A model generated the notes under the pieces. That model was not told the DNA's origin. It worked only from the letters and a program-made list of their open reading frames with translations, and did not search any database. DNA of 64,000 nucleotides from Patescibacteria group bacterium (GTDB taxonomy: Bacteria > Patescibacteriota > Microgenomatia > UBA8517), in NCBI GenBank assembly GCA_035549555.1, contig DASZQR010000010.1:1-64000 (forward strand), read 5' to 3'. The position numbers and the translations under genes were made by a program. Position 1 is the stretch's first letter. Each line of letters opens with the position of its first letter. Below are positions 20,501 to 28,755 of the stretch, in pieces.

Positions 20501-20981
20501 CATTATCAAAAAAAGTCGAACTTGATCCCGCAGTTGCTGTCGGATTTCCATAATACATATAAAGCGAATAAGTAGTGGTATTTTTAGGAACAAGATCAAC
20601 CATCACCCAAACTTTTGTGGTAGAAGTATTGCACCCTGAATCAATATAATAATGTAAAGAATCGCCATGTATGTTTGTAAACCGTAAATCTTGACACGAA
20701 CTTTGCAATTTGCCGGCAGAAACTAGGCTTGATGTGTTAATTGTCATCAAAGTTTCAAGATTCTTTACATCGCTTGAATTTGAAGAAACAGTTATATCAA
20801 CTCTTTGTCTGTAAGCCCAGTTGTTATCAAACCAGGCACCTTTTACCAGGCCTCCCGCCCAAAGTTTAATCCCCACCAAAAGTAAAATAGTGACAAGTAA
20901 AATCGTCCCAAAAAAAAGTTTAGGTCTTTGTCTGTAATATTTTGAAAATTTGAGTCGTAAAATTTTCAGCCCTTTTTTCAT
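14508..20981 (-). CDS. Giant surface protein, DUF2341 plus seven LamG-like domains
   Basis: A 2157-residue protein exported through an N-terminal membrane anchor (about residues 20-42, after a basic MKKGLKILRLKFSKYYRQR). In order: a DUF2341-type domain ('WAYRQRVDI...MYYGNPTA', about 50-160), LamG-like jelly rolls recognisable by 'YWxxxEGxGTTAxDxSGNxNxGTL' starts and 'DEVKVYNYARTQAQ' ends (seven such ends: DDVKLYNTARS, DEVQFYNYVRT, NDVRLYNRALS, DDIKVYNYARN, DEVKVYNTALT, DEVKVYNYART, DEVKVYNYALS), and between the second and third LamG three carbohydrate-binding-like modules beginning 'NGGFDSTSNW', 'DGNMEASGTGAW' and 'DGDMEQSGTSYW'. It is a paralogue of the next gene upstream. Both end in an 'RFGPTSGNP'-type tail. 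It probably binds glycans or other cells. Base composition is patchy: about 14,550-17,350 and 19,070-19,800 look richer in G+C than the rest. A TATATT box lies 6 nt before the ATG, so an internal leaderless start is possible. Confidence 0.9.
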   Translation of the reverse strand: MKKGLKILRLKFSKYYRQRPKLFFGTILLVTILLLVGIKLWAGGLVKGAWFDNNWAYRQRVDITVSSNSSDVKNLETLMTINTSSLVSAGKLQSSCQDLRFTNIHGDSLHYYIDSGCNTSTTKVWVMVDLVPKNTTTYSLYMYYGNPTATAGSSSTFFDNVVHLMGYWTMNESSWNGTAGEVKDSSVTGGNGGGLCTGTGCSIPSTTTGEYGNAASFATSGTTNEQYALIPDNNFINITGDFTIEMWINPASSSQNANNDILRKESTNNGFGIEATGSNLTYVAGWKNGATNNCYTTNTFSLSASTWQHLVITKSGTTRTVYINGAIQGGATCTGTNATISSSNGAALNIGGWSLQTTRGFNGKIDDVKLYNTARSAAQISADYTNTSCGGLACAIASSTVPVTTPTTSFASEEVTPGAILTYKFDENMGTTANDSTANANNGTLGGTTPPSWQTSDQCVSNTCLFFDGQSSIVTGSKVATGIKSISFWIRPSNIGKQGILNLDGGTHKVSTNESGVISATGFSSPTYYINGTVTTTPTLTLGQWNYVTITTGTSFNSTSSFTLGTDGVTFAGGYVDEVQFYNYVRTAAQVQSGYNLGASAIKLNPTVPLNSLVASWPLDDTTSTQSYARAVTPGAGTGRNIVLNGGFDSTSNWLLGTGWTIANGVAHQDGTGSAASPMYEVPSLVAGKAYKITYTISNYGGTGSINSQVGSGAASSPHSGNGTYTDTLIAPTNPYLGINVWTSGFVGDIDNVSVQEINIPASTATPTQLLTDGNMEASGTGAWTANNAATLSKQTTNPHSGSQLLRVARSTTNLAYASQTILTTGQVYRIYGYMRSDGTATPQIAQSGSNIVVGTASTTWQPFDAVFVATGNFIQLINQASSGTPYVEFDDVTVSLDTGVRSDSILSTLDGDMEQSGTSYWTVGNAATLSKDSSAPHGGTNALKVANSGSSSPEAIELVLVAGKTYHLTGWAKGDGTAIPRVLDGTATARFTGTTSTSWQQIDTTFINSTGASMYLTATGGTTGNYAEFDDITVQEISPLSGLNTNGVTVGAAANGHLTNAYSFDGTNDNVNIYSGSLNSIFNNDQGTLVAWAKFTGTWSEAAERYVAIMQTNGSNAVGIEKSGSNTLTAKYVANGTTKSVNISTSTTNWFQVVITWDKTSDQVKIYFNGSQYGSTQTGLGTWTGNLTSVGAVIGSVNTSGTFPWSGMINDVRLYNRALSPTEISQLYSYAPGPVAYWKLDEGTGSTAFDVSGNSNTGTLTGSPTWTTGKVGKALNFNGSSQYIVGPASPSVEMTSGVTVGAWVNPSVVDSAYHTIAGRWKVGGDQHYILQLNSDNKFGFFFDTDGGDASTGQFFVESTTTPSANTWYYVEGVFDPSTTSLKMYVNGNLEATTTDASLTTGAAGSIELTAGSKKNSGGTYIEFWPGKLDDIKVYNYARNQTQILDDMSGGQSAGPISQSTVLPQPVGYWKFNEGYGTTANNSGLGGSALNGTLTNMASPATSTSGWQTPQSGNCKINGCLAFDGSNDLVNITDNSDTLGTSASDFSTSAWFKTTDNKSFNGIISKGFNSHWQYAMYLAAGLPKCQLFQNGSGSTYLSFTGTRTLNDGVFHHITCTFSASTTTLTLYVDGNKIGSSNTTSGSRDTSTGSKVVLGAFADNSSDNFDGLIDEVKVYNTALTQQQVQADMNASSVVNNGTTAANEASLLMGGAGNPPVGYWNFEEGTGTTAHDASGNANNGTLTNGPTWTVGKIGKAVKFDGSNDYIDVGSGSSLGPSTVTISAWIDPSSSWSDYGNILSNNDNSGFRVRVNNDLTLTFLDRGPTNNVSTTATIPLNTWTYVTFVGDSAGLKIYINGTLSASNAVAFNKGTTGDTVIGARSTISSLEIFKGVIDEVKVYNYARTQAQIAYDYNRGAPVGWWKMDECQGTTLNDSSGNGNALTLSVGGSGTQTAIGTCNTSGTAWGNGATGKFNSSLNFDGNDDYADKASPSSGVLLGALSSYSISAWFRTTSTTNDLVLYSETNSSTNTPAVLIMVNRNTIGGVGTYKRDDSGNTDDFTGGRNLGANDGNWHNLIGERNGNTLYVYFDGKLINTTSGSAGTATTNRITIGAQGRTSGLINYFPGQIDEVKVYNYALSSSQVQEVYNQGAALRFGPTSGNP

Positions 20982-21006
20982 TTATTAAATATATTCATTC
21001 TATCTC

Positions 21007-24000
21007 TTATGGAGTACCTGTGCTAGGTCCGTAAAAAGTGCTAAATCCGTCATTATAAAGTTTTTGCACCTGTGTAAGTGATAGGGCATAGTTATAAATT
21101 CTGACATCATCAATTTGGCCACTAAAAAGTTGGCTAGCAGTTCCACTATCACGGGCTCCAAGGAATAGTTTATTAATAGCAGTATAACCAGAAAAAGTAA
21201 CACTAGCAGTACTTCCGTTATTTGTTGCATTTAATGTTGCAAGTTGTCCATTAATATAAATCAAAATTCCTCCAATACCATTGATTGTAGAATTGGCAAC
21301 AATTGTTACATGTGTCCAGTTTCCTTGTCCACTTGCAAAAATAGCATTATTTGTCTTTGCATCAGCAGTAGTAGCTCCCCCCGGTTGAAACTGAAATTCA
21401 ATTGTTCCATCACCGTTTAAGAACGATTTGACAATACATGGGTTTCCTCCACAACTTACACTTTCAGCATTCCCAAACATGCTTTGAATGCCTGCAGGAT
21501 GTCCATTACTTGGCTTCATCCAGAAGGAAATACTGTAACTGTTTTGGAAAATTGAACTAAAGGTAGAATTAGTGTTGACATAATCGTCAGTTCCATCAAA
21601 ATTAAGGGAAGAATCAAACTTTCCGACGACACCGTTTCCCCAGGCAGTTCCGCTTGTGTTGCAGGTTCCTGCAGAAGTTTGAGTTCCGCTTCCTCCAATT
21701 GTTATTGTTCCTGTGTTTCTGTTCCCGGATGAATCATTAGCTGTAGTTCCCTGGCATTCATCAAATTTCCACCATCCAACTGGCGCCCCACGGTTATAAT
21801 CATATGCAATTTGAGCTTGAGTTCGGGCGTAATTGTAGATTTTGACGTCGTCAATTTGACCTGTGAAATAACCATCCGAAGCTTGCGTCCAAGCTGTTAA
21901 CCTATAACTTCCAATACGCCACCAGCCTGAAAAACTTGATTCACCTGTGTCATTTGTGGTTCCTTGCGATACTCCGTCAATATAAAGAGCTATTGCCTTA
22001 GTAGAGCTCGTATAAGTTCCAACTGCAAAATGCCACTTGCCATCATTAAGAGTTGAGAGTGAATTTACTGTATAAATATTTGATCCACCGTCTGCAATTC
22101 CAAAATAAATTTTTCCGTCAGCACCCATGTATAAATCTCTCGAATGACTATTGTCTGTCCCTGTTTGAGTTCCACCAAGTGAAATTATATCGTGTCCAGA
22201 AGCAGTTCCTGTTTTAAACCAAGCCTCACTTGTAAAATTTGGCATAGTAGTGGTACTTGTAGAAGTGTTAGTGCTTACATAATTATCGCTTCCATTAAAA
22301 TTTCCTCCTTTACCATATTTGCCTGTTGCCCACTGATTTCCTAGTGTTCCTTGCCAAGTGCCTGTGTTAGAATTTCCGCTGGAATCATTGACGGTGGATC
22401 CAGTTCCTTCATCAAAATTCCAGTAAGCAACTGGTGGGTTTCCAGCAGTATCTGTTAATTGATTTGCTTCAGGCGCGCTTCTTGTTCCAAAGTCTTCAGC
22501 TTGTCCGCCGTTTTGATCTAATAATATTTGCGATTGTGATAGGGCAGTATTATAAATTTTAAGATCATCATAATATGCAAGAAGTGCAGTTGGCGTTGAA
22601 TCATCTCCCTGCCCAAGTTTCAAATTGCTTGTAGTTCCTGAAACTAAAGAAGAGGGAATAGTGCCGGTTACAGTACAGGTAATAGGATTTCCGTTTTTAT
22701 ATACAGTAATAGTAGGTCCAGTGCCATCATAAACAATTGCTAAATGCTGCCAAGTTCCAGTAGTTAGTCCAAGTCCAGTTGTTTTGCAGAAATTACTTGT
22801 ATCAGAAGCACTTGATGAAACAAATACTCTTATTTCACTATTAGTAGAGGGATCTGTCTCGATTGCGAAAACTCGCTGCGAACTAGTGTTCGCTTTTGAA
22901 AGTATCATCTTAGAAGTACCCAAAACCTGCGGATTTACCCAAAAGTCAGTTGAAAAACCAGTTAGAGAATCAATATAACTAACATCTCCAAAAGAAACAT
23001 TATTAGTACTTGCAGATATATTTACACAATTATTAGCTTTGCAATTATTATTAAGCAACCATGTTGCGCTATTTAATGTTCCAGTTTCCGTTGAGTTAAC
23101 TCCAGAGTTGTTTGCTGTTGTTCCATAACCTTCATTAAATTTCCAATAGTCCAAAGGTTTGGGCAAACTATTTCCTTGCGCAGACAAATTGTTTGCGTTT
23201 TGTCCGCCATTCATATCATCTAAAATTTGTTGAGGAGTTCTTGCATAATTATAAATTTTCACATCATCAATAACTGCTGGCAAATATCCAGAACTGGTAA
23301 AACGGCTACCTATTAAGAGATTTCCTGTATTTGTTCCTCCATAGGCTGTAGAATTGCTTCCAATCAATACCCCATTTAAATAAACTTTTAGGCCAGAAGA
23401 ATCACCAACCATTTCTATATGATTCCAAACTCCAGTAGTTAAGGTCGTGGATGGATTAACCTGATTGGTAGCTCCACGATCATCAAAAGCAACTGTTTTT
23501 CCCGCCGTGATTTGCATTCTGTAACCACTATTATCTCCTCTGTTTATTACATCACCATTTGAAGCAAAACCCGACGGTAATTTTACCCAAGCTGCCATAG
23601 TAATTGCAGTGGGACCCAAAGTATTTGAACTTGAGACAGAAACATAATTATCAGTCCCATTAAAGTTTCCTCCTTTTCCATATTTTCCACTAGCCCATTG
23701 ACTCCCTAAAGTTCCATTCCATGTTCCAGTATTCCCATTTCCTGATGAATCATTGACATTTGTTCCAGTGCCTTCATCCATCTTCCAGTAAGCAACAGGC
23801 CCTGGAGCATAGTTATAAAGCTGTGAAATTTCAGCAGGGGATAAAGCGCGGTTATAAAGACGGACGTCGTTGATGAGGCCAGACCATGGATTGGAACCTG
23901 AAGTCGTGTCGGCTCCAATAGTGACTCTGCTAGAAGTAAGGTTTCCTGCCCATGTACCCAAATTTGTCATCGTCGCCCCTTGTTGGGTGCCGTTAAGGTA

Positions 24001-27000
24001 ACCTTTTGCTTGATCGGTTGACTTACTCCAGGTAATAGCAATTTGAAACCAACCACTTGGGTCAGAACCGTTAGAGACATAAGAAGCTGTACCACCAGCA
24101 TAATATTGCATAATAAGCGTGTTATTTGCATTTGATTTTGCCAATGAAATGAGATTGCTGCCGTCAACTGACAAACTAACAATTCTCCTAACTGAGCCAT
24201 CTGTCCAAACTCCACTTCCATTCACTTTAGCCCACGCAATAAGTGTGCCCTCACTTGAATTAAAGGCGCTATTCAAACTTCCTGAATAAATATTTACAAA
24301 ATCATTTGTCCCATCAAAACTATATGCATTAGTTAAATGTCCGTTTGCAGCAGCTCCTACAGTTACTCCGTTTGTATTTATTCCAGAAAGAGGTGAAATT
24401 TCAGTTAATGTAAGATCGTCAAATTCCACAAATTTACCACTGCTAGAAGTAGCAGCGACAAGACTGATTAAATTAGAAGTTGCAATCCAACTTACATCAA
24501 AAAATTGCCACGAAGTCGAAGCTGTTCCAGTCCAAATTGCACCTGAAGCAACAACGACTGATGGGCCAACTGTACCATCGCCTTTTGCCCAGCCAGTCAA
24601 CCTGTAGGTTTTGCCAGTTAAAAGTGGCGTTTGCCTCGCAGCAGGATTTCCTGTGCCAGTACATAAGATTTCTAAAGCTTGAGTTCCACCATGAGAAGCA
24701 GATGAATCTTTTGAAAGCGTAGCAGCGTTTGCAGCTGTCCAGTAGCTCGTTCCACTTTGTTCCATATCTCCATCAAGAGTAGACAAAATAGAATCAGATC
24801 TTATTCCAGTATCAAGTGAAACTGTCACATCATCAAACTCAACATAGCCACTTGTGGTCTGATTTTGGAGAGCCAATAAGGATCCACTACTAGCTACTAA
24901 CACAACATCAAAAGGTTGCCAGGTTGTTGAATTTGTTCCAGAGCCCCAATATGTTACAGAGTTTCCTGCAATTTTGGGAATAGCGGTTCCATCACTTCTT
25001 GCATAACCATAAATACGATAGACATTTCCTACCGTAAGAATATTCTGACCCGCATACCCTTGAAGCGAGCCATTTGAAGCTACTCTTAATACTAGAGCAC
25101 CACTATGAGGGTTGTTTGTTTGTTTTGATAAAGTTGCTGAAAAACCTGCTGTCCATGCAGCAGTTCCAGAAGTTTCCATATTTCCATCAGTAAGTAGTTG
25201 AGCTGGTGTTGTTGCAGAAGAAGGAATATTAACTTCCTGAACTGTAATATCATCAAAATCGGCATATCCAGCAGAGCTAGTGTTGACACGAAAACGTAAA
25301 CCTGTGGTAGTGGCAACATAAGTAATATCAAAAGATTCCCAGGAACCTCCAGTAGTTGAAACAGCTAAAGGAGTGGAGTTGTCATAGACTCCAGAAGTAT
25401 GAGAACCGTCTGATTTAAACCATCCGCGAACTCGATATGATCTGCCAATTACTATTGGATTGCTAACTAACTGTGCCAAAGGATTAGATCCTGACACCCA
25501 AGTAATTCTCAAATCTCTAGATCCAGCATGAGGATTAGTTGTATCTTTGGTAAAAGCTGCTCCAGAACCTGCATTTGTCCACGCACTTGTATCTGAGGCT
25601 TCCATGTCTCCGTCAACAGCTATATTACGTCCAGTACTTTGTCCTGCATTGCTTACACTTGCATAACTTTGTGTAGAAGTTGTATCTTGTAGCCCCCAGT
25701 TTGCAATTAATCCGTTTGGTCCGTATTGTCTTGCAGCTCCAATCAAATTTCCGACAGAATTGTAATTCGCAAGTGCCTGTGCAGCACTTCTTGCATAATT
25801 ATAAAATTTTATTTCATCCAAATATCCTTGTGTAAAAGTGCTCCCGTCAGTCCCGACTGTAAAAGAGCTTGAAGTAGAGAAAGGTGTTGCTGTTGTAATT
25901 TCCACATACTGCCATTGATTTAAGGATAAAACAGGATTTGTTGTTGCAATACCATTTACATAATATGTTGGAGAAGACCAGCCTGTAGCAGTTACAATTC
26001 CAGACGAACTCAAAGATATTTTGTGAGTTCCGCCGTCTAAGTTCATAATCCCGCGGCTTGTTATATCAGTTGGATAAATCCAGAAAGCTACAGTTTGCAA
26101 ATTATTAGCTGCCTTTGTTCCAGTTATTTTTGAGCTCTGTCCGTCAAAAAGCAAACATTTACCAATTACACAATTATTTTCAGTTTGCCAGGATGGTGGA
26201 GTAGTGCCAGCTAAAGTTCCGTTATTTGCATTTGTGCTTGCATCGTTTGCAGTTGTTCCATTTCCTTCGTCCAAATGCCAGTTTAATATTGAAGCTTGCC
26301 CAACTTCTTCTGTTGCAGCCGCTCCAACTGTAATGTTTGTATTGTACTCTCGCACCAATTCGTGTCCTGTATCGTTTGCAGTTGTGTAGTTTTGTGTGTC
26401 ATAAGATGCGTTGTATTGTGCGGCAATCTGGGCCGGTGTTAATGCGTAATTATAAATTCGTACATCATTAATGAGCCCGCTCCATGGAAAACCGGGTGTT
26501 GTACTTGCATCTCCAATAACTGAGTTAACGCTTTGAAAATTTCCGCTCCATGTACCAACTCCTGTCAAAGTCGATCCTGATTGCGTGCCGTTTAAATAAA
26601 GTTTAACCTGGTCACTGCTCTTAGACCAGCTTAGTGTAACCATAAACCATCCGCTTGTTGAAGTAGTTGTATTAGCAGTTAAATTTGACCCTCCAGCAAC
26701 ATAAGAAGCCGTAAGTGTATTAGATGACGCGCTTTTGGAAATAGTTAAATTATTATTTCCATCCACACGGCCAATTCTCACAATCACTCTCTGAGTTCCA
26801 TCTGTCCACACTCCAGCTCCACTTACTTTTGCCCATGCCACAATTGTTCCTTCAGAAGGATTAAAGACAGAATTTAAGCTTCCTGAATAAATATTCACAT
26901 TATCATTTGTGCCATCAAAAGAATATGCATTAGTGAGATGGCCGTTTGCACTAGCTCCAAGAGTTACTCCGTTTGTAGGGATTCCAACTAGAGGATCGAC

Positions 27001-28755
27001 TTCGTTAATGATAATATCATCAAATTCAACATAATCGCCGTTAGGAGCAGTATTTTGAGGCCTTAAAATTGGAGATCCGTATGGAGAAGCAGCTACATAT
27101 ACATACGTTGCATCAAATGATTGCCAAGAACTTGAATTTGTTCCGGTCCACAAAGCAGCTCCGTTTGGTAAAAGAATTTGAGGAACAGCAGTTCCATCTC
27201 CTCTTGCGTACCCAGTAATTCGATAAGTTTTTCCTGCAACGCTAGATAGGTAAGTCTGGTATACATTCTGGCTTGAGGCGCCAGAGCTGACTATCTTTAA
27301 AGATTGAGTTCCGCCATGTGGACTGCTGGCATCTTTCGAGATCGTAGCGCCATTTAATGTGCTCCAGTAAGAAGTCCCAGACTGTTCCATATCTCCATCA
27401 AGTGTAGATAAAATAGAATCACTTCTTATGCCTGTATCAAGGGAAACTGTTACGTCGTCAAATTCTACATATTGGCCATTTATACTGCTTGATTGAAGCA
27501 GATAAAAAGTACTATTACCCGTAGAAGTTAAACCTACAAAGTCAAACGGTTGCCAGGTTGCCGATGTTGTTCCAGTCCACATAAGATTACTTCCCAAATA
27601 AACTTTAGGTGCAATATTCCCATCACTTCTTGCATATCCATAAACCCTGTAAACAGTATTGTTAGAAAGAATATTCTGAGAAGCATTAGGATTTGTACCA
27701 CCGGTTGCAGTGATTCTTAAAATTTGTGTTCCTCCATGGGAAGTCCCTGTTTGTTTCGAAAGTGTTGCGCTTCCGCCTGCTGTCCACGCCCCCGTCCCAC
27801 TTGCTTCCATATTTCCATCAGTAAGTAATTGTGTTGGTGTTGCAGTAGAAGAGGGAATGTTTACTTCAGTAACTGAAACGTTATCAATATTTAGGGTTGT
27901 TCCATTCACTGGAATTTGGAATCCCACATATAAAGCTCCGGCTGCAATAATATTTTCAGTGTATGTTCCATTTGCTGAGCGCATCGTTCCAAAGCCACCA
28001 TTTCCTGCGAGAACCCTGACACTTCCTGAGGTATAACCAGAAATGGTATAAGTGATTTGATAACTTCTTCCAGCTACCAAAGGAACATTTTGATAAGTAA
28101 GGTCAGTAGTTTGTGCGTTTGTAGCCACTCCCATCCCACCAGAAATAGTCCAACCTGTCCCATTAAAGTTCCAACTTGAGCTGCTATCAAAAGTTCCGTT
28201 TAAAACTAAATTTCTTCCTGTACTAGTCGCACCATTCACTGCTCTCGCATAACTTTGGGTAGTGGTTGTATCATCCAAAGGCCAACCCGCAACAGCTTGA
28301 TTCATATCTGTAATAAAAACTTGGTTAGTTGTATACCCTGCAGGGCTTGCAGATGGATTTCCATAATATAAATAAACATCAGCTCCTGTTGTTGGAATCG
28401 AATCAACATTTATCCAGATTAAAGTTGAAGCTGTATTGCATGTAGTTGGCTCTATCCAAAAAGGAAGTTGTTTTCCAGTTGCATTTGTAATTCGCAAATC
28501 GTTACAAGTCGAAAGCATTTTCCCTGCACTTATTAATGTTGAAGTGTCTAATGTTATTTGCGTCTGAAAATTTGTTTGTGTTGCACCGGAGGTATTGGAA
28601 ATAGGGAAGCGTTGTCGAAAAGCCCACTTGGTATCAAACCATGCTCCTTGTACTGGTTTACCCGCCCAAAGTTTTATTCCAACTAAAGATATAACTACTA
28701 TAAATAGTATAAGTCCGTAAAATAATTTTGGTTTTCTTTTGAAAAGTTTTTTCAT
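21007..28755 (-). CDS. Giant surface protein, DUF2341 plus LamG and CBM-like modules
   Basis: At 2582 residues, the largest gene here. N-terminal anchor (about residues 9-31), then DUF2341 ('WAFRQRFPI...LYYGNPSA'), three CBM-like modules, two LamG, three more CBM-like modules, then five LamG, judged from repeated 'DGxMExSGTxxW' starts and seven 'DDVKIYNYARTPQQ'-type ends. The block CBM-CBM-CBM-LamG therefore occurs twice within this protein and once in the paralogue at 14508-20981. Stretches of near-identical DNA (for example around 17,745-17,840 and 26,876-26,960) show recent duplication or gene conversion. It ends in 'FYGPSTGTP', matching the paralogue's tail. Its ATG overlaps the stop codon of the fibre gene in a TAATG junction, so translation is probably coupled. 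A likely role is adhesion to host or community glycans; substrate unknown. Confidence 0.9.
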   Translation of the reverse strand: MKKLFKRKPKLFYGLILFIVVISLVGIKLWAGKPVQGAWFDTKWAFRQRFPISNTSGATQTNFQTQITLDTSTLISAGKMLSTCNDLRITNATGKQLPFWIEPTTCNTASTLIWINVDSIPTTGADVYLYYGNPSASPAGYTTNQVFITDMNQAVAGWPLDDTTTTQSYARAVNGATSTGRNLVLNGTFDSSSSWNFNGTGWTISGGMGVATNAQTTDLTYQNVPLVAGRSYQITYTISGYTSGSVRVLAGNGGFGTMRSANGTYTENIIAAGALYVGFQIPVNGTTLNIDNVSVTEVNIPSSTATPTQLLTDGNMEASGTGAWTAGGSATLSKQTGTSHGGTQILRITATGGTNPNASQNILSNNTVYRVYGYARSDGNIAPKVYLGSNLMWTGTTSATWQPFDFVGLTSTGNSTFYLLQSSSINGQYVEFDDVTVSLDTGIRSDSILSTLDGDMEQSGTSYWSTLNGATISKDASSPHGGTQSLKIVSSGASSQNVYQTYLSSVAGKTYRITGYARGDGTAVPQILLPNGAALWTGTNSSSWQSFDATYVYVAASPYGSPILRPQNTAPNGDYVEFDDIIINEVDPLVGIPTNGVTLGASANGHLTNAYSFDGTNDNVNIYSGSLNSVFNPSEGTIVAWAKVSGAGVWTDGTQRVIVRIGRVDGNNNLTISKSASSNTLTASYVAGGSNLTANTTTSTSGWFMVTLSWSKSSDQVKLYLNGTQSGSTLTGVGTWSGNFQSVNSVIGDASTTPGFPWSGLINDVRIYNYALTPAQIAAQYNASYDTQNYTTANDTGHELVREYNTNITVGAAATEEVGQASILNWHLDEGNGTTANDASTNANNGTLAGTTPPSWQTENNCVIGKCLLFDGQSSKITGTKAANNLQTVAFWIYPTDITSRGIMNLDGGTHKISLSSSGIVTATGWSSPTYYVNGIATTNPVLSLNQWQYVEITTATPFSTSSSFTVGTDGSTFTQGYLDEIKFYNYARSAAQALANYNSVGNLIGAARQYGPNGLIANWGLQDTTSTQSYASVSNAGQSTGRNIAVDGDMEASDTSAWTNAGSGAAFTKDTTNPHAGSRDLRITWVSGSNPLAQLVSNPIVIGRSYRVRGWFKSDGSHTSGVYDNSTPLAVSTTGGSWESFDITYVATTTGLRFRVNTSSAGYADFDDITVQEVNIPSSATTPAQLLTDGNMETSGTAAWTAGFSATLSKQTNNPHSGALVLRVASNGSLQGYAGQNILTVGNVYRIYGYARSDGTAIPKIAGNSVTYWGSGTNSTTWQPFDVVLVASSGSLLALQNQTTSGYVEFDDVTVSLDTGIRSDSILSTLDGDMEQSGTSYWTAANAATLSKDSSASHGGTQALEILCTGTGNPAARQTPLLTGKTYRLTGWAKGDGTVGPSVVVASGAIWTGTASTSWQFFDVSWIATSNLISLVAATSSSGKFVEFDDLTLTEISPLSGINTNGVTVGAAANGHLTNAYSFDGTNDFVNIYSGSLNSAFNSSEGTLIAWAKVNGSGVWTDGSVRRIVSLSVDGSNLISLAKSNANNTLIMQYYAGGTASYVSNGSDPSGWFQIAITWSKSTDQAKGYLNGTQQGATMTNLGTWAGNLTSSRVTIGADTTSGSNPWSGLINDVRLYNRALSPAEISQLYNYAPGPVAYWKMDEGTGTNVNDSSGNGNTGTWNGTLGSQWASGKYGKGGNFNGTDNYVSVSSSNTLGPTAITMAAWVKLPSGFASNGDVINRGDNSGYRMQITAGKTVAFDDRGATNQVNPSTTLTTGVWNHIEMVGDSSGLKVYLNGVLIGSNSTAYGGTNTGNLLIGSRFTSSGYLPAVIDDVKIYNYARTPQQILDDMNGGQNANNLSAQGNSLPKPLDYWKFNEGYGTTANNSGVNSTETGTLNSATWLLNNNCKANNCVNISASTNNVSFGDVSYIDSLTGFSTDFWVNPQVLGTSKMILSKANTSSQRVFAIETDPSTNSEIRVFVSSSASDTSNFCKTTGLGLTTGTWQHLAIVYDGTGPTITVYKNGNPITCTVTGTIPSSLVSGTTSNLKLGQGDDSTPTALLAYYDDLKIYNTALSQSQILLDQNGGQAEDFGTRSAPEANQLTDTAGNPPVAYWNFDEGTGSTVNDSSGNSNTGTWQGTLGNQWATGKYGKGGNFNGSDNYVSTNTSTSTTTMPNFTSEAWFKTGTASGHDIISLGGTQTGTDNSHSRDLYMGADGKIYFGIADGGSNIYTVNSLSTLNDGKWHFAVGTYTSSTKAIALYIDGVSQGTTNDTGESSFSGWWRIGSYRLTAWTQASDGYFTGQIDDVKIYNYARTQAQIAYDYNRGAPVGWWKFDECQGTTANDSSGNRNTGTITIGGSGTQTSAGTCNTSGTAWGNGVVGKFDSSLNFDGTDDYVNTNSTFSSIFQNSYSISFWMKPSNGHPAGIQSMFGNAESVSCGGNPCIVKSFLNGDGTIEFQFQPGGATTADAKTNNAIFASGQGNWTHVTIVANSTINGIGGILIYINGQLATLNATNNGSTASVTFSGYTAINKLFLGARDSGTASQLFSGQIDDVRIYNYALSLTQVQKLYNDGFSTFYGPSTGTP

